A DNA stretch of 64,000 bases from Triatoma infestans (taxonomy: Eukaryota; Arthropoda; Insecta; Hemiptera; Reduviidae), in assembly GCA_011037195.1 (NCBI GenBank), contig JAAEAF010005087.1, forward strand, positions 1 through 64,000, given 5' to 3'. Positions 33,016-44,600 of the stretch are shown piece after piece. The position numbers were made by a program, and so were the translations under genes. Below the pieces are notes generated by a model. The model was not told the origin of the DNA. It saw only the letters and a program-made list of their open reading frames with translations, and ran no database searches. Each line of letters starts with the position of its first letter. Within the stretch, counting starts at the first letter, position 1.

Positions 33016-35940
33016 CCATATACGACCCCCTAGACCCCCTAGATTTTCTCACCCTTCAGAACTCAATGTCTCGTAATGAGTGTTATCTGTAACGAGAGAA
33101 CACTGACCGGAAACAGTTCTATAGGGAAGAGATCGTAACTAAATATGGTTAATCCCACATATATTTCTCACAAATATTTATTAGAATAAATAAAATTATA
33201 ACCTAGTTCCTTGTTCATAAATTATTATTTCAATTTTATCTTACTGAATATCAATTTGCTTTTAAATAGAAAGATTATTTGAATATAAAATTATATCACT
33301 TGTAACATAAAATTAATTAATAACAATGAAATTGCTTCAAGAAGCAAGCCAAAAATTTCTATTCCCAGACTAAAGCATTCAAATAATTTTTTAAGCAGAA
33401 AACTACTAATTCACATACTACTTAATTCTCCGACATTTAATAAATTTTCCATATATATAAGAAAGCACTAAAAAAAGAATTAAACAATTAAAAATTCACA
33501 TAAAAATTTAAATATCTATTTCTTGAAATACGCTGATAATAAATATATTTTGGTATATGACGTTTACAAATATAAAGTGGGGTCATTTTGTAAAAAGAAT
33601 TCTAATAAAAGTAATTTGCTTGAGTGCATTTCTCACGTTCCGGTCAAGAAATTACGCTTTAAAACAGAAATATCTGTTTTTCTGGCACTTAGCTTCCACC
33701 CACCTGGTAATCATTTATAGTACACAAAAATTTTTTCTTGGGATTTAAATTTTTAAAATTCTATACTTCAATTAAATATAGAATTGATAGTCTAGAAATT
33801 TCACAAAGGTTTTATACACTATTTCAGAAAAATAAACACTTTCATTGAAAAAATTTATTCCAACAACTTCTCGCAGAAATTTGTTTTTCAGAGAGGATAT
33901 CCATTTGCTTAGAGCATATGTAACAGGAAATATCCTTTACCAAATTTTCGGGTTTCTTCAACAATTTAATGAAAGCATAGCAATCAAATAAATACACTGC
34001 AACTAATGATGACCTTACAGCAGATGATGGAAGTATAGAATTTTGGGATAGTGTTATGTAACAAAACGAAAAAAAAATTGGAAGATTTTAAGATTTTTTC
34101 CAATATGCTTTTAATTTGCAGCTTCGTTAATAGCTACAGGAAAAGATTAGCTAGTAGTCGGTCACTTCTAGGTGATAATGAATTCCGTTCTATTCTCTTA
34201 AATAAACTTTAAATTACTATAAACGTCATATCTCATAAAGTTGCACACTATGGCTAAAAAAAATTAATATATGTAGAATTAATAATTCTACATAAACGAT
34301 TCTCTCGCGGACCAGATTAGAAATTTACTTCTTTTGTTATACAAATACCTAATATATTATGCACATTATTTTTTTTTTTTTAAATGCAGTGAAGATCACT
34401 GAAAAAGCATTATTTATATTTTTTATACATTATTTTGATGAAGATTTATGACTTACGAAAGTCAAATACAATTCATCAAAATTTGGGCTTAAGAGGGCAA
34501 TATACTTGGCTGTAATCCATGACATGTCAAATAAACTCAGTTCAAACTTCAATCCAAATAAAATATTCGATTAAGTAAATTTTAAAATACGAAAAATGTA
34601 ATAAACCTTATATATGTTTACATATTAAATATTTAACTAGAAAATATTACAGTAGATGAAACCATTTTCACTTTCGATTACTTTTTAAAATGTCATTGCG
34701 CTTGAAGACGCAATTTTTAGTTTTGCCCTTTGAATTTAAAGTTGAAAATTCTTGTAAAAAATAATAAATAAACAACCTACCTATACTAAAAAATCCAATG
34801 AAGTCAACATCTTCATTGTTTTATTTTAAAAACTGCTAAAAAATATCCAACGAGAATAATAACGTCACCATTTCTAAATTAAAGAAAACTCACTTTTCAC
34901 ATTGTTAAAGAAGTTTTTTTTTTTTTGGAAATCACAAAATTACACAATCTATAGGATCGAATTTATTACAAATAAATAGCGGCATAACTCACTGAGCACA
35001 AATTGTAGGTTAAACCACTTTTAAATTGACAGATAAACTTTTAAGGATTCATTCATAATCACATCAGATGTTCACCCTTCAATGTGAATTTCAATACTGC
35101 CAACCGTTTCTAACATACTTTCAGTTCCAAATAAAAAGATATTAAGAGAGCAGTGGATTATGTTTATTAAAACAATATTGTAACCTCCATAATTCAGATT
35201 TTGTTAAGTTTGTTGAAATAGCTTTGTAGACCTATCAGGTTCAAATTCAGGTAATTTTTTACTTATTAGGCAATCATGTTTTAAGTAAAGCAACAACGTG
35301 CACTACACTAAAAATAATGACTGACAGGTTACGATAACTGATCATAAATACCATCTTTCACTGTCATTAGTTAAGTTCATTCCTCACTGTAATTACTAAA
35401 CCCCGAAGATCATCTGTTTTAAATTCTTTTTGTGCTTAACCAAGTGCCTAACTAACGCTCTTTTTCTCTAGCTATACCACACATGACACCTCAACGACTC
35501 TTCTCTCTATCTGAGAGTTGGTCTTCATCTTCTTCTTTTGGTTTATATTCAGATATTTTTATTGAGTCTTAATAAAAATACATCCATTAATGTTTTCATT
35601 GAGATTAATCCTGTAGAGGTTATCAATGGAGGACTGAAAAGTAGTCTGTTCTACAAAATTATTCTTGCATAAATTGAAAGTCACCTAGTATTATTCCTAT
35701 ATGAAAGTCGTAAGTATTATTGAAAGTAAATAGTAATTGGTAACCTTCACTCTTTTATATGATTATCTTTCACTAACAATCCCATCGATAACATCTGGCA
35801 AAAAAAATTATCTTACGACGTCTTCCATGGGCTATTGTCATGTAAAAATCAAAGTGTGATCTTCGTTTGAAACCGCGTCAGTGGCTTGAAATACACAAAC
35901 ATTTTATCCATATTTAGTAAGCTTCTTATGGGTAGTTGTT
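33016..35940. other. Long AT-rich spacer
   Basis: I see nothing with coding support. The overlapping ORFs at 33523-33748 are in AT-rich sequence and lack family features. Confidence 0.4.
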
Positions 35941-35944
35941 GACT

Positions 35945-36520
35945 TGATTAGTAGAAATTTAATGCTTCTCGCTGCCCAATAAATTGCTACTTGCCTAAAA
36001 CAGGATTCTTGCATATTGGAAACATCTGCAATGTCAGAAAGGCCCGAGCCATAGTATGCGTTCCGTCCATCGGTAGGTCCGATTTGCATAGAAGACTATT
36101 AGGCATCTCCACATTGCCAATTCTATGGAGATGTTTTTGTAGGTAATCGTGGCTGGTGATTAGACGGAAGTTGGTCACATTGACATTTCTCGGCAGATTC
36201 TGCTACTCACTAGCCTATTCCAGCTTCTATCTTTCTGCTGTTGCTGGAAGGCTGATATTACCTTGCCCTTAATCAAGGCGATGCTGCATGGAAACCGACC
36301 GGCAGAATAGGATGCATGAAGATGCATCCTTGCTTTGTCAACTCATCCGCTTTTTCATTCCACCAATGTCGCAGTGACTAGGATCCATTCATAAATCACT
36401 TCGCAGCAACGTTGCATGAGGTCGGCTACGACTGCCTTAGCCAGTTCCAATTTTACATTGTTGCTGTGAGTGTTTGATTAGTAGACTAACACTGTGTAAT
36501 CAAGCAAAAAACTACCCTGA
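35945..36520 (-). mobile_element. LINE remnant with RNase H end
   Basis: The minus strand has WWNEKADELTKQGC near 36325-36365, the last RNase H acidic block. After a decayed gap comes TNFRLITSHDYLQKHLHRIG (near 36115-36180), a block that follows RNase H in many arthropod LINEs (the TGHxxLxxHLxRIG pattern), and then decayed cysteine positions. Frames are broken. It lies upstream of CDC26, perhaps within its 5' intron or promoter region. Confidence 0.6.
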
Positions 36521-36683
36521 AGAAGCTCATTGCAATATGAAATGGTCTCAGTCCGACGATAGTGTTTTACCAAAGAAACTCTACTGTGAATTATTTAGCT
36601 ATGAATTGTTTGTTTGTTAAAAACTTTTACTTATTAATATAACTATCATTATTTTAAAGTTTATTTATTTATTTTAGGTGAAA

Positions 36684-36890
36684 ATGATCCGGCGCATGCC
36701 AACACGAATTGAACTGAAATTGGATGACATAAATGAATACAATACTATTCGACAGGCAACTGAATCAAGCAATGAACGAGCATCTTCTCCACAAAATGCT
36801 CCAGCATGGACTTACAAAATCATGTTCAATAATAATGCTAAAGTTCATGAAAGGATTGGCTATGCTCCACAGCCGCGTACACCAACATAA
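36684..36890 (+). CDS. CDC26: CDC26, anaphase-promoting complex subunit
   Basis: This 68-residue protein begins MIRRMPTRIELKLDDINEYN, the conserved CDC26 N-terminus (M-x-RRxPTRxELKLDDIxE). In the known APC/C that segment is bound inside the TPR superhelix of APC6/CDC16 and stabilises it. The C-terminal motif KVHERIGYAPQPRTPT also matches the family's RIGYxPQPK end. The human protein is 85 residues, so this is slightly short in the variable middle. A splice acceptor (TTTATTTTAG at 36668-36677) lies six bases before the start codon, so a 5' non-coding exon upstream is expected. I chose the ATG at 36684 because it gives the family's exact start. A polyadenylation-type AATAAAATAAAA lies near 37145. 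Confidence 0.93.
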   Translation: MIRRMPTRIELKLDDINEYNTIRQATESSNERASSPQNAPAWTYKIMFNNNAKVHERIGYAPQPRTPT

Positions 36891-36899
36891 TAATTTTTT

Positions 36900-38600
36900 T
36901 AAATGTTGCAGTTGTTTTACATTAATTTAAACAAAACTATATGCTTTTTATTTTTATATTTGCCATTTTCAACTTATGTGAAATTTCTCATTTTCAAATT
37001 GATTTGTTAAAATTTGCTTATGTTTATGTTTCTCAATTTGCAAGAAATTTTTTTCTTATATTTTCTATTGTTTGAGGTTATTAAATTATGATTGCTATAA
37101 TATTTTTATTGTAATAAGCCATGTGAAAGTATATATCACAAAAAAATAAAATAAAACAAAAGTTCTTTAATTTTACTAATCACTTAATATTTTGTCTCCT
37201 TTTTTCGGTTTATAATTGAAATGCTCATTTCATATTCCCCTATAATTAATTTTTATATCCAAGGATTTTGAAGATCGTATTTTTATTGTAACAACAACCT
37301 AGAAATATACATGAAATCTTTCTTCCTTTAACCATTTTTAGAAAATTGAATTTCCAGGACATTTGTTGCTTGCGTCATAGCCCTTGTGTGTGGTTAGCCC
37401 AGATAAGGGCTGTGTATCATAATTGGGTTAAGGACTAAAGCAGTCAAGTGTGGTATTGAACCTGCCGTGGCAACACCTGGGTATCGGTTTAGTAATAAAT
37501 TACAAGAGTATTGTGGGTGATGATCCCATTATTCGTATAGTACATCCTACGCGCAATATCCACTATAAAAGCTTGCTGGTTACTCTTCTGACTTCAAACT
37601 GTGCCCGAGTGTACTGGACAACAGAACTGTCTGTGAGTATATTCTGGCCTTCAAAATTCTTGGTCTTAGCAAGTTTAACTTTAAGCCTTTAATGCGAAGA
37701 TGTATTTTTTAGTTTTATGTGTTTTTTAGTCAAAATTATACTTACTTCTATATCAACCAATATTTTTCTCTTTGAAGTTTTTGTTTAAAAATTTTGGTCT
37801 GTTCTAAAAATCAAATTTAGATGTAGGGTTTTTTTTTTAAGAAAAAACACGTTCAACTTTACTTTAAAAACCCATAACTTTCAAAAAGCTGTTGCCTCAG
37901 AGAGATATTTTGTAGATTTTTTTACGGTAGATAAATGCCATTTTTACTTTAATTCATAATTTTATACAGCGCTGGTTAATTGTTTTAAAAACATTGAAAT
38001 TTATTTGTCTCATAACGATTGCAATGTTTAAAATTCTTGTAACTTATTGGAAAATGTATACAAAATAAATCCACCAATTTTTTTGTTATAATAGGAGTTC
38101 TATTTTGAACATTTAATGCAGCGAAAAAATTAAAGTATTCAACATTAAAGTAAAAGATAATTTTAGCAATTTACAATTAATTTACTTTGGTCTAAGTTTG
38201 CAGTTAATATTAATTTCCCAAAATCTTTCTATGAAGTTTTGCAGTAGTATAAATATATTTTTATTCAAAGTATTTAGGACGGTCTGCCCTTTGCAAGGTT
38301 AGGTAAACTTTAGATATACGCTTTTCCAACTGACTTTCTTAAAAGAAAAACTTTTAATAATAAAAAAAGTTACTAGCTGGGGGAAATATTAGAGATTTTT
38401 TCCTTATTGATAGCTTCCGGCATTTTTTGTTTTTCGTCGGGATTCGAGATTAATCCATTTTCAGGATGTCATAGATACCAGTGTGATATTGCATACAGTA
38501 CAAAATAAATCTGTTTTTCACATGATTTTGATTTTGTCTCGAGTAGACTCCTCTGATATTACACTCTTAATCAAGACATACTGAAGATAGGTTGAACACT
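36900..38600. other. Spacer between CDC26 and the repeat-protein gene
   Basis: It holds the CDC26 3' UTR (to about 37150) and AT-rich sequence. A GC-richer unrecognised stretch at 37370-37690 (CAAGTGTGGTATTGAACCTG, GTGGGTGATGATCCC) may be a repeat. No second gene was supported. Confidence 0.4.
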
Positions 38601-38680
38601 TGAAGTCTGTCGATGACTGCAAAATGACATTTCCTATTGCTATAGTTTTAAAACAATTCTTTAACATAGGGGCATCTAAG

Positions 38681-41600
38681 ATGAGAAAAACCCGCCTGGT
38701 CATCTTGCCAGGTGCAAGATGTTTGCATCAACTTGGTTTTCTGCTATTATTTTTGGCTTGCCCAACAATCGCTTTCAAAGGACAAGAAAACAGGGATGTT
38801 CAACCGTATTGTAGGCTTTTAACCCTTAAACAGAACTGGTAAGTTGAATTTTCTTTTGAATAAAATTATTTAAAGCGTTTAACTTAAGTTTTACTTTATT
38901 TTTAAAAAAAATTATTACATTTTAATTTGAGTTCTTGATTGGTTCAAAAACATTTGCTTATACTTTATAACCTTTTTTTGGTTGGTCCCTGATCATCTTT
39001 GGAAATCCAGTTATTTATTAATACCCTGAAATTTAGTTAATATGATATTTTAATTGCACCAATGAAGAATACTCTTCGCAAACATTGGGCGATTGCCTTT
39101 TTTGGATGTAACCAAAAAAAAAACCAAAACAATCTGTAATAGATGTGATTTTGCACTTACCCACATTCCGTTATTGGTATTAGTTTAGAAGTCTTTGCAC
39201 TAAGTTTTTACAAAATCATTACTAATAGCCTGCTATTGACAATTTTTACACAACGATATTTCATTGACCCTAGAATTGTCAAAAACGAGGGGTTTTTTGA
39301 AGTAGCGAAACTACCTAGAGCTTTCATTTTTGGTTTCATTTATTAAAAGATAGTAAGAAACTAATCACGAAGTTAATTGATTGAATTCTTCCAAATTTTT
39401 CGTACAGTTCCCAGGAAGGATGATTCAAATTGAAATTTATATTCTTACTATTCAATATCATTATCTTAAGGAAAATAGCAGAGCCCAGACTCTGGATGAT
39501 GAAACAGAGTTTTTCTGCATCTCCCTTTAAGTTATTCTAAAATTTTTACAGTATGCTTTTAGACGTACTGAACGAATTATATAACAAATACATTTGTATA
39601 GACGTCAATGAAATAAAAGACCCACACAGTAGGAAACGAGCTCATAGGTTGAAGGATGAAATGAAATACAACTTGCTGTTACAAATTCTTCTCGATGCTT
39701 TCAAGGTACACAATTCGGTACCAGACTGCAAGAAATTTTTCATAATTGGAAAATAACTAGATAAAATAATAACATACTAGGAACACACAAGGCACTAAAA
39801 TTTGTACAACTAAATATTATCGAAATGGGCATTTTACGTGGCAATTATAAAATTTTATTGAGATAGAGAACTACTTTTTAATTTCAATATAAACAATAAT
39901 TATGTTTGACCGTTGTTAAGCAAACAAGCAAAAATTTGTTTGGCTGGGCCCAAAAAAAAAACTTTTTATCTTTAAAAGTGTATTTGATGTTTCGGACACC
40001 TGTGGTCAACCTCCTTTACATTCAACTCTCAATTCTTTCTTAACAGTTCCTGAGGAAGGACGCAAAGGTGTCCGAAATGCCAAATAAACTTTTAAAGATA
40101 AAAAGTTTTTTCTTTGGCCCCTGCCAACAAATTTTTGCTTGTTGATTTTTTTCGTTTCCTTTTTATTTGGTTTGCAAATCAAAAGACGTCTATTTTGTTA
40201 AGTTTGTTTTTTAAATTTTATAAAATGGAGCTTAAGTAAATGATAAACCCAGATTGGGGAAAATGGCCCACTGAATGAATGGGAGGAAAGTTTTGGGTAG
40301 TTTTCTGAAAATTATCAAAATCATTTTTTCCTTGGCACATTTCATCCAACTCTTTCTTTTAATATTTTCTTAACAATAAAATAAATTTCGTCATAGTACT
40401 ATAGAGGAAAATAAAGTAAATAATAATAATACATTCTTTGGCATACATTTTTTATTTCATTCTTAAAATAATTCATTAATATTATTTCATGCTTCCTAAT
40501 AAACTCCCAGCTGTTCTGAACACTATGATAACTCTTTTGTTTCATATTTCAATGAACGATTCTCTCAATATAATTATTATAATAAATTTGATATTCTACA
40601 AACAATACTGTTCTTTTGTGTTTATTTTGTGAATCTTTCTTATATTCATTGCCAGAACCTGTCGCAAATTCTATAAATTTATCAATTCCCATAAATTAAA
40701 AAGTAAAAAAAAATTATATTTCATAAAAAAATGACGGGCTTCTTATAAATATACTGAGAAATTTTATTCAAAAATGCCCATATATTTTCTTAGTTTAGAT
40801 ATTTGTTAAAGATTTTTAAATAAAATTATTTTAATTTCTTTTCAATAGAAAGAATGACTCACAATATGAGCATCAGGCACAAAATGTAAAACAATGTAAT
40901 GCTTCCAAAAAATTTTTTTTAGGCAACCAAATGACACTGGCGAAAAAATTGGCTGTGAAGAAAATTATAAGGATAAGGCATTCGGTTTCTGGAACTTGGA
41001 TATCGGAAATGAATCGTTTTCATCTAATGATTTTATAGGAGGAAAACATTTTGGGAGTAACTGCCAAAATATAACAACAGAGATTGTGAATCTCGAAAAT
41101 TTTGGCAGAAATTTTAAGCCCCTTAATGTCATAATATTGCAAAAAATGGCTTCCAAGACTGACAAGCAGATAAAGGATATTTCAAAGGATAATCGAATAA
41201 AATTCAACGAAAAAAGGACAGTGAATTCCGTTGATAAGCAAAATTCTTTGAGGAGAAATACTTTAAGTGGAATGCCGACTGGTTCACTTCGTTGGGAGCG
41301 AAATATACGTGGTAAAATGTCTTTTGAGAGAAGAAATGTTGCAGTTCGAAGGGATGCTAAATTGCAACGAAACTCTGGAAGTAAAAATGGGGTTAACGAA
41401 AGAGAAATCAGAAGAACTGAGAATAAAAGGAATTTACAATATAGGACGGGTGCTTCTGAAAGGCAAGTTCTTTTTTTGACTAATGAAAGACATGATCATA
41501 ATAACAGAATCGCTAAAGACAAAAGAGAGATTTCATTACAACTTGAAGTAAGAAGTAGATCTCATGGAACAGATTTGGCAAGAAATGCTTTTTTAACACG

Positions 41601-44600
41601 TTCATTGCAAAGACGGGAAAAGGTGCGAGAGATGGCTATATCACGATCAGCGCAAAGAAATTTAGAAAATAGAAAGATTTCAGCCCGTGACTTACCAGCA
41701 ATGCAGAGAAATTCTGAGGAAAGAAGGCTATTGACAAGAGACACAACATTCACTATGCAAAGAAGATCAGAAGAAAAGAGGAATATGATCAGAGAGGCAT
41801 CATTTACTCGTTCACAACGAAAATTCTCTGAAGAGAGAAGGACTATGAATAGGGACGAATTATTAACACGTTTTCAACGCAGTATTTCTGAAGAGAGAAG
41901 AAGTTTGAATAGAGTAAAGCCATTTACACGTTTACAACGAAGTGATTCTGAAGCCAGAATGAATTTGAGAAGAGATATAGATTTAACACGCTCAAGGCAA
42001 AGTATTTCGGATGAAAGAAGGAGCTTGACTAAGGAAAGAGCTTCATCACGTTCACAGCGAAATATTTCTGAAGATAGAAAAAGTGTCAGCAAAGAGATAG
42101 GTTTAATACGATCGAGGCAAAGTAGTTCAGATGGCAGAAGAAGCTTGACCAGAGAATCAGGTTTAATACGATCGAGGCAAAGTAGTTCAGATGGCAGAAG
42201 AAGCTTGACCAGAGAATCAGTGTTAACACATTCACGACGAAGTGACTCTCAAGATAGAAGTAGTTTAACCAAAGAAACAGCGTTAACACGTTCACAGAGA
42301 AGTATTTCTGAAGACAGGAGGAGCTTGAACAGAGAGATAGCACGAGCAAGGCAAAGTATTTCAGGTAACAGAAGGAGCTTGACAACGGAAACAGTATTAA
42401 CATATTCTCAACGAAGTATTTCTGAAGATAGAAGGAGTTCACCTAGAAAAGCAGGTTTAGCACGTTCACAAAGAAGTATGTCTGATGATAGGAGGAGCTT
42501 GGGCAGTGAGATAGGTTTTACACGATCATGGCAAAGTATATCAGATGATAAAAGGAGCTTGACAAGGGAAAAAGTATTAGTTCGTTCACAACGAAGTATA
42601 TCCGAAGTAAGGAGTTTGACTAGAGAAACAGAGCTAACACGTTCTCACCGAGGTATCTCTGAAGAGAGAAGGAGGTTGACCCGAGAAAAAGCGTTTTTAA
42701 GTTCTCAGCGAAGTATCTCAATGGAACGGAGAAGTATGTCTCGCGAGGCTGCATTTACAAATTCACAACGAAGATCATTTGAAGACAGAATAAGTTTAAC
42801 AAGGGAAACGTCAACACATTCAAAGCGATGTGTTACTGAAGATAAAAGATGCTTGGCAAGGGAGCCAGGTTTTACACGTTCCCAGAGAACTACTTTTGAC
42901 GACAAGAGAAGAATGTCTAGGGATGCAGCAATTACACGGTCAGATCGAAGGTCATCGGAAGAAAGAAGTTTGACCATTGGAATAGTATTACGACGTTCAC
43001 AACGAAGTGTCTCCGAAGATAGAAGGAGTTTGGCCAAAGAAACACCGCTAACACGATCCCAGCAAAACATTTCTGAAAACTGGAAGAGATTTAGCAAAGA
43101 GATGGGTTTAAAACGATCAAGGCAAAGTAGATCAGATGATAGAAGAACCTTAACCAGAGAGGCAGCAGTAATTCGATCCCAGCTAACAAATTCCGACAAC
43201 AAAAGGAATTTGATCAGGAATACAGTATTAACACTTTCTCAGCGAAGACTCTCTGAAGATAGGAGTTTAAGTAGACAGCAAGTATTGGTACGTTCAAGGC
43301 GAAGTATTTCGGAGGATAAAAATATTCCAATTAAAGAAATGTTACCAATTCATGCGTCACAAAGAAACACCGACGATAGAAAACGCGAAGGCAGATATAC
43401 TTCATCAATTCGTTTACAACGTACAAGATCTGAAGAGAGAAGGAGTTTGACTGAAATCTCATTGTCTACAAGAATACAAAGAAAATCTGAAAATAGAAGG
43501 ACTGAATTAAGAGAAACAGCTATATCTCGTTCAAAACGTACTAGTAGGTCTGATGATAGAAGAAAGAGTTTGACCAGCGAAATACCATTAACTTTAGCAG
43601 CACAAAGAAACTCAGATAATAGAAGGATTTTGTCCAGAGAAATAGCATTAACAGGATTACAACGACCCAGATCTGAAGATCGAAGAAGTTTGGCTGAAAC
43701 ACGACGTTTATTAACACGATCTGTTCAGACAAATTCTGAGGAAAGAAGGACAGTAGCGAGAGAAACAGCATATGGACGGTCCGATCGAAGATTTGAAGAC
43801 AGAAGGACCTTGGCTCGGAATATGTTTACAACCCGAACTATTCAAAGAAACTCTAATGAGAGAAGAACTGGAACGAGGGAAACAGTTACATCCCGATCAG
43901 AGGGAATGTTTGAAGACAGAAGAAGGAGTTTGGCAGGATTAACACGAACAATATTGGAAAGTACTGAAAATAGAAGAACCTTAGACCGAGAAACATTAAC
44001 TCGAACACACCGAAGCAGATCTGAAGATAGAAGGAGTGTGTCTAAAGATATGCCATTAGCTCGACTGGTTGAGAGATACTCTGTGGACAGGACTGTGGCA
44101 AAAGAAGTAGCATTAAAACAACCATCGCGAAGGTTTGAAGATAGAAGGAGTTTGGCAAGAGAAATGGTATTAAAACGAGGACTGCAAAGATTCTCTGAAG
44201 ACAGAAGAACTGTAGGCAGAGAAACAGCTTTTCAACGATTTGGGCAAAGGTTTGAAGATAGAAAAAGTTTATCCAGAGTATTGTTACGTAATAGTGCAAT
44301 CTCAGAAAATAGAAGGACTGCAGCTAGGGAAACAACTACAACACAATCTGAAGAGAGAAGGAGTTTGACCAGAAATATGTTAACAAATCGAGTGAGTGAA
44401 AGACACTCTGAAGATAGGAGGACTGTTTCTAAACGTACATTAAAACGCTCAGAACGAAGTACGTCTGAACAAAGAAGGGACTTGGCCAGAAGAACTCTTT
44501 CAATTCAGAGAAACTCAGATGAAAGAAATATTTTAATCAGGGAAGCAGCATTATCACGTTCACGACGAAGTACCTCTGAAGAAAGAAGGAGCCTGACTTC

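Noticed and set aside
33523..33748. Two overlapping ORFs of about 64 codons
   Set aside because: AT-rich, mutually overlapping, no start context or motif support.
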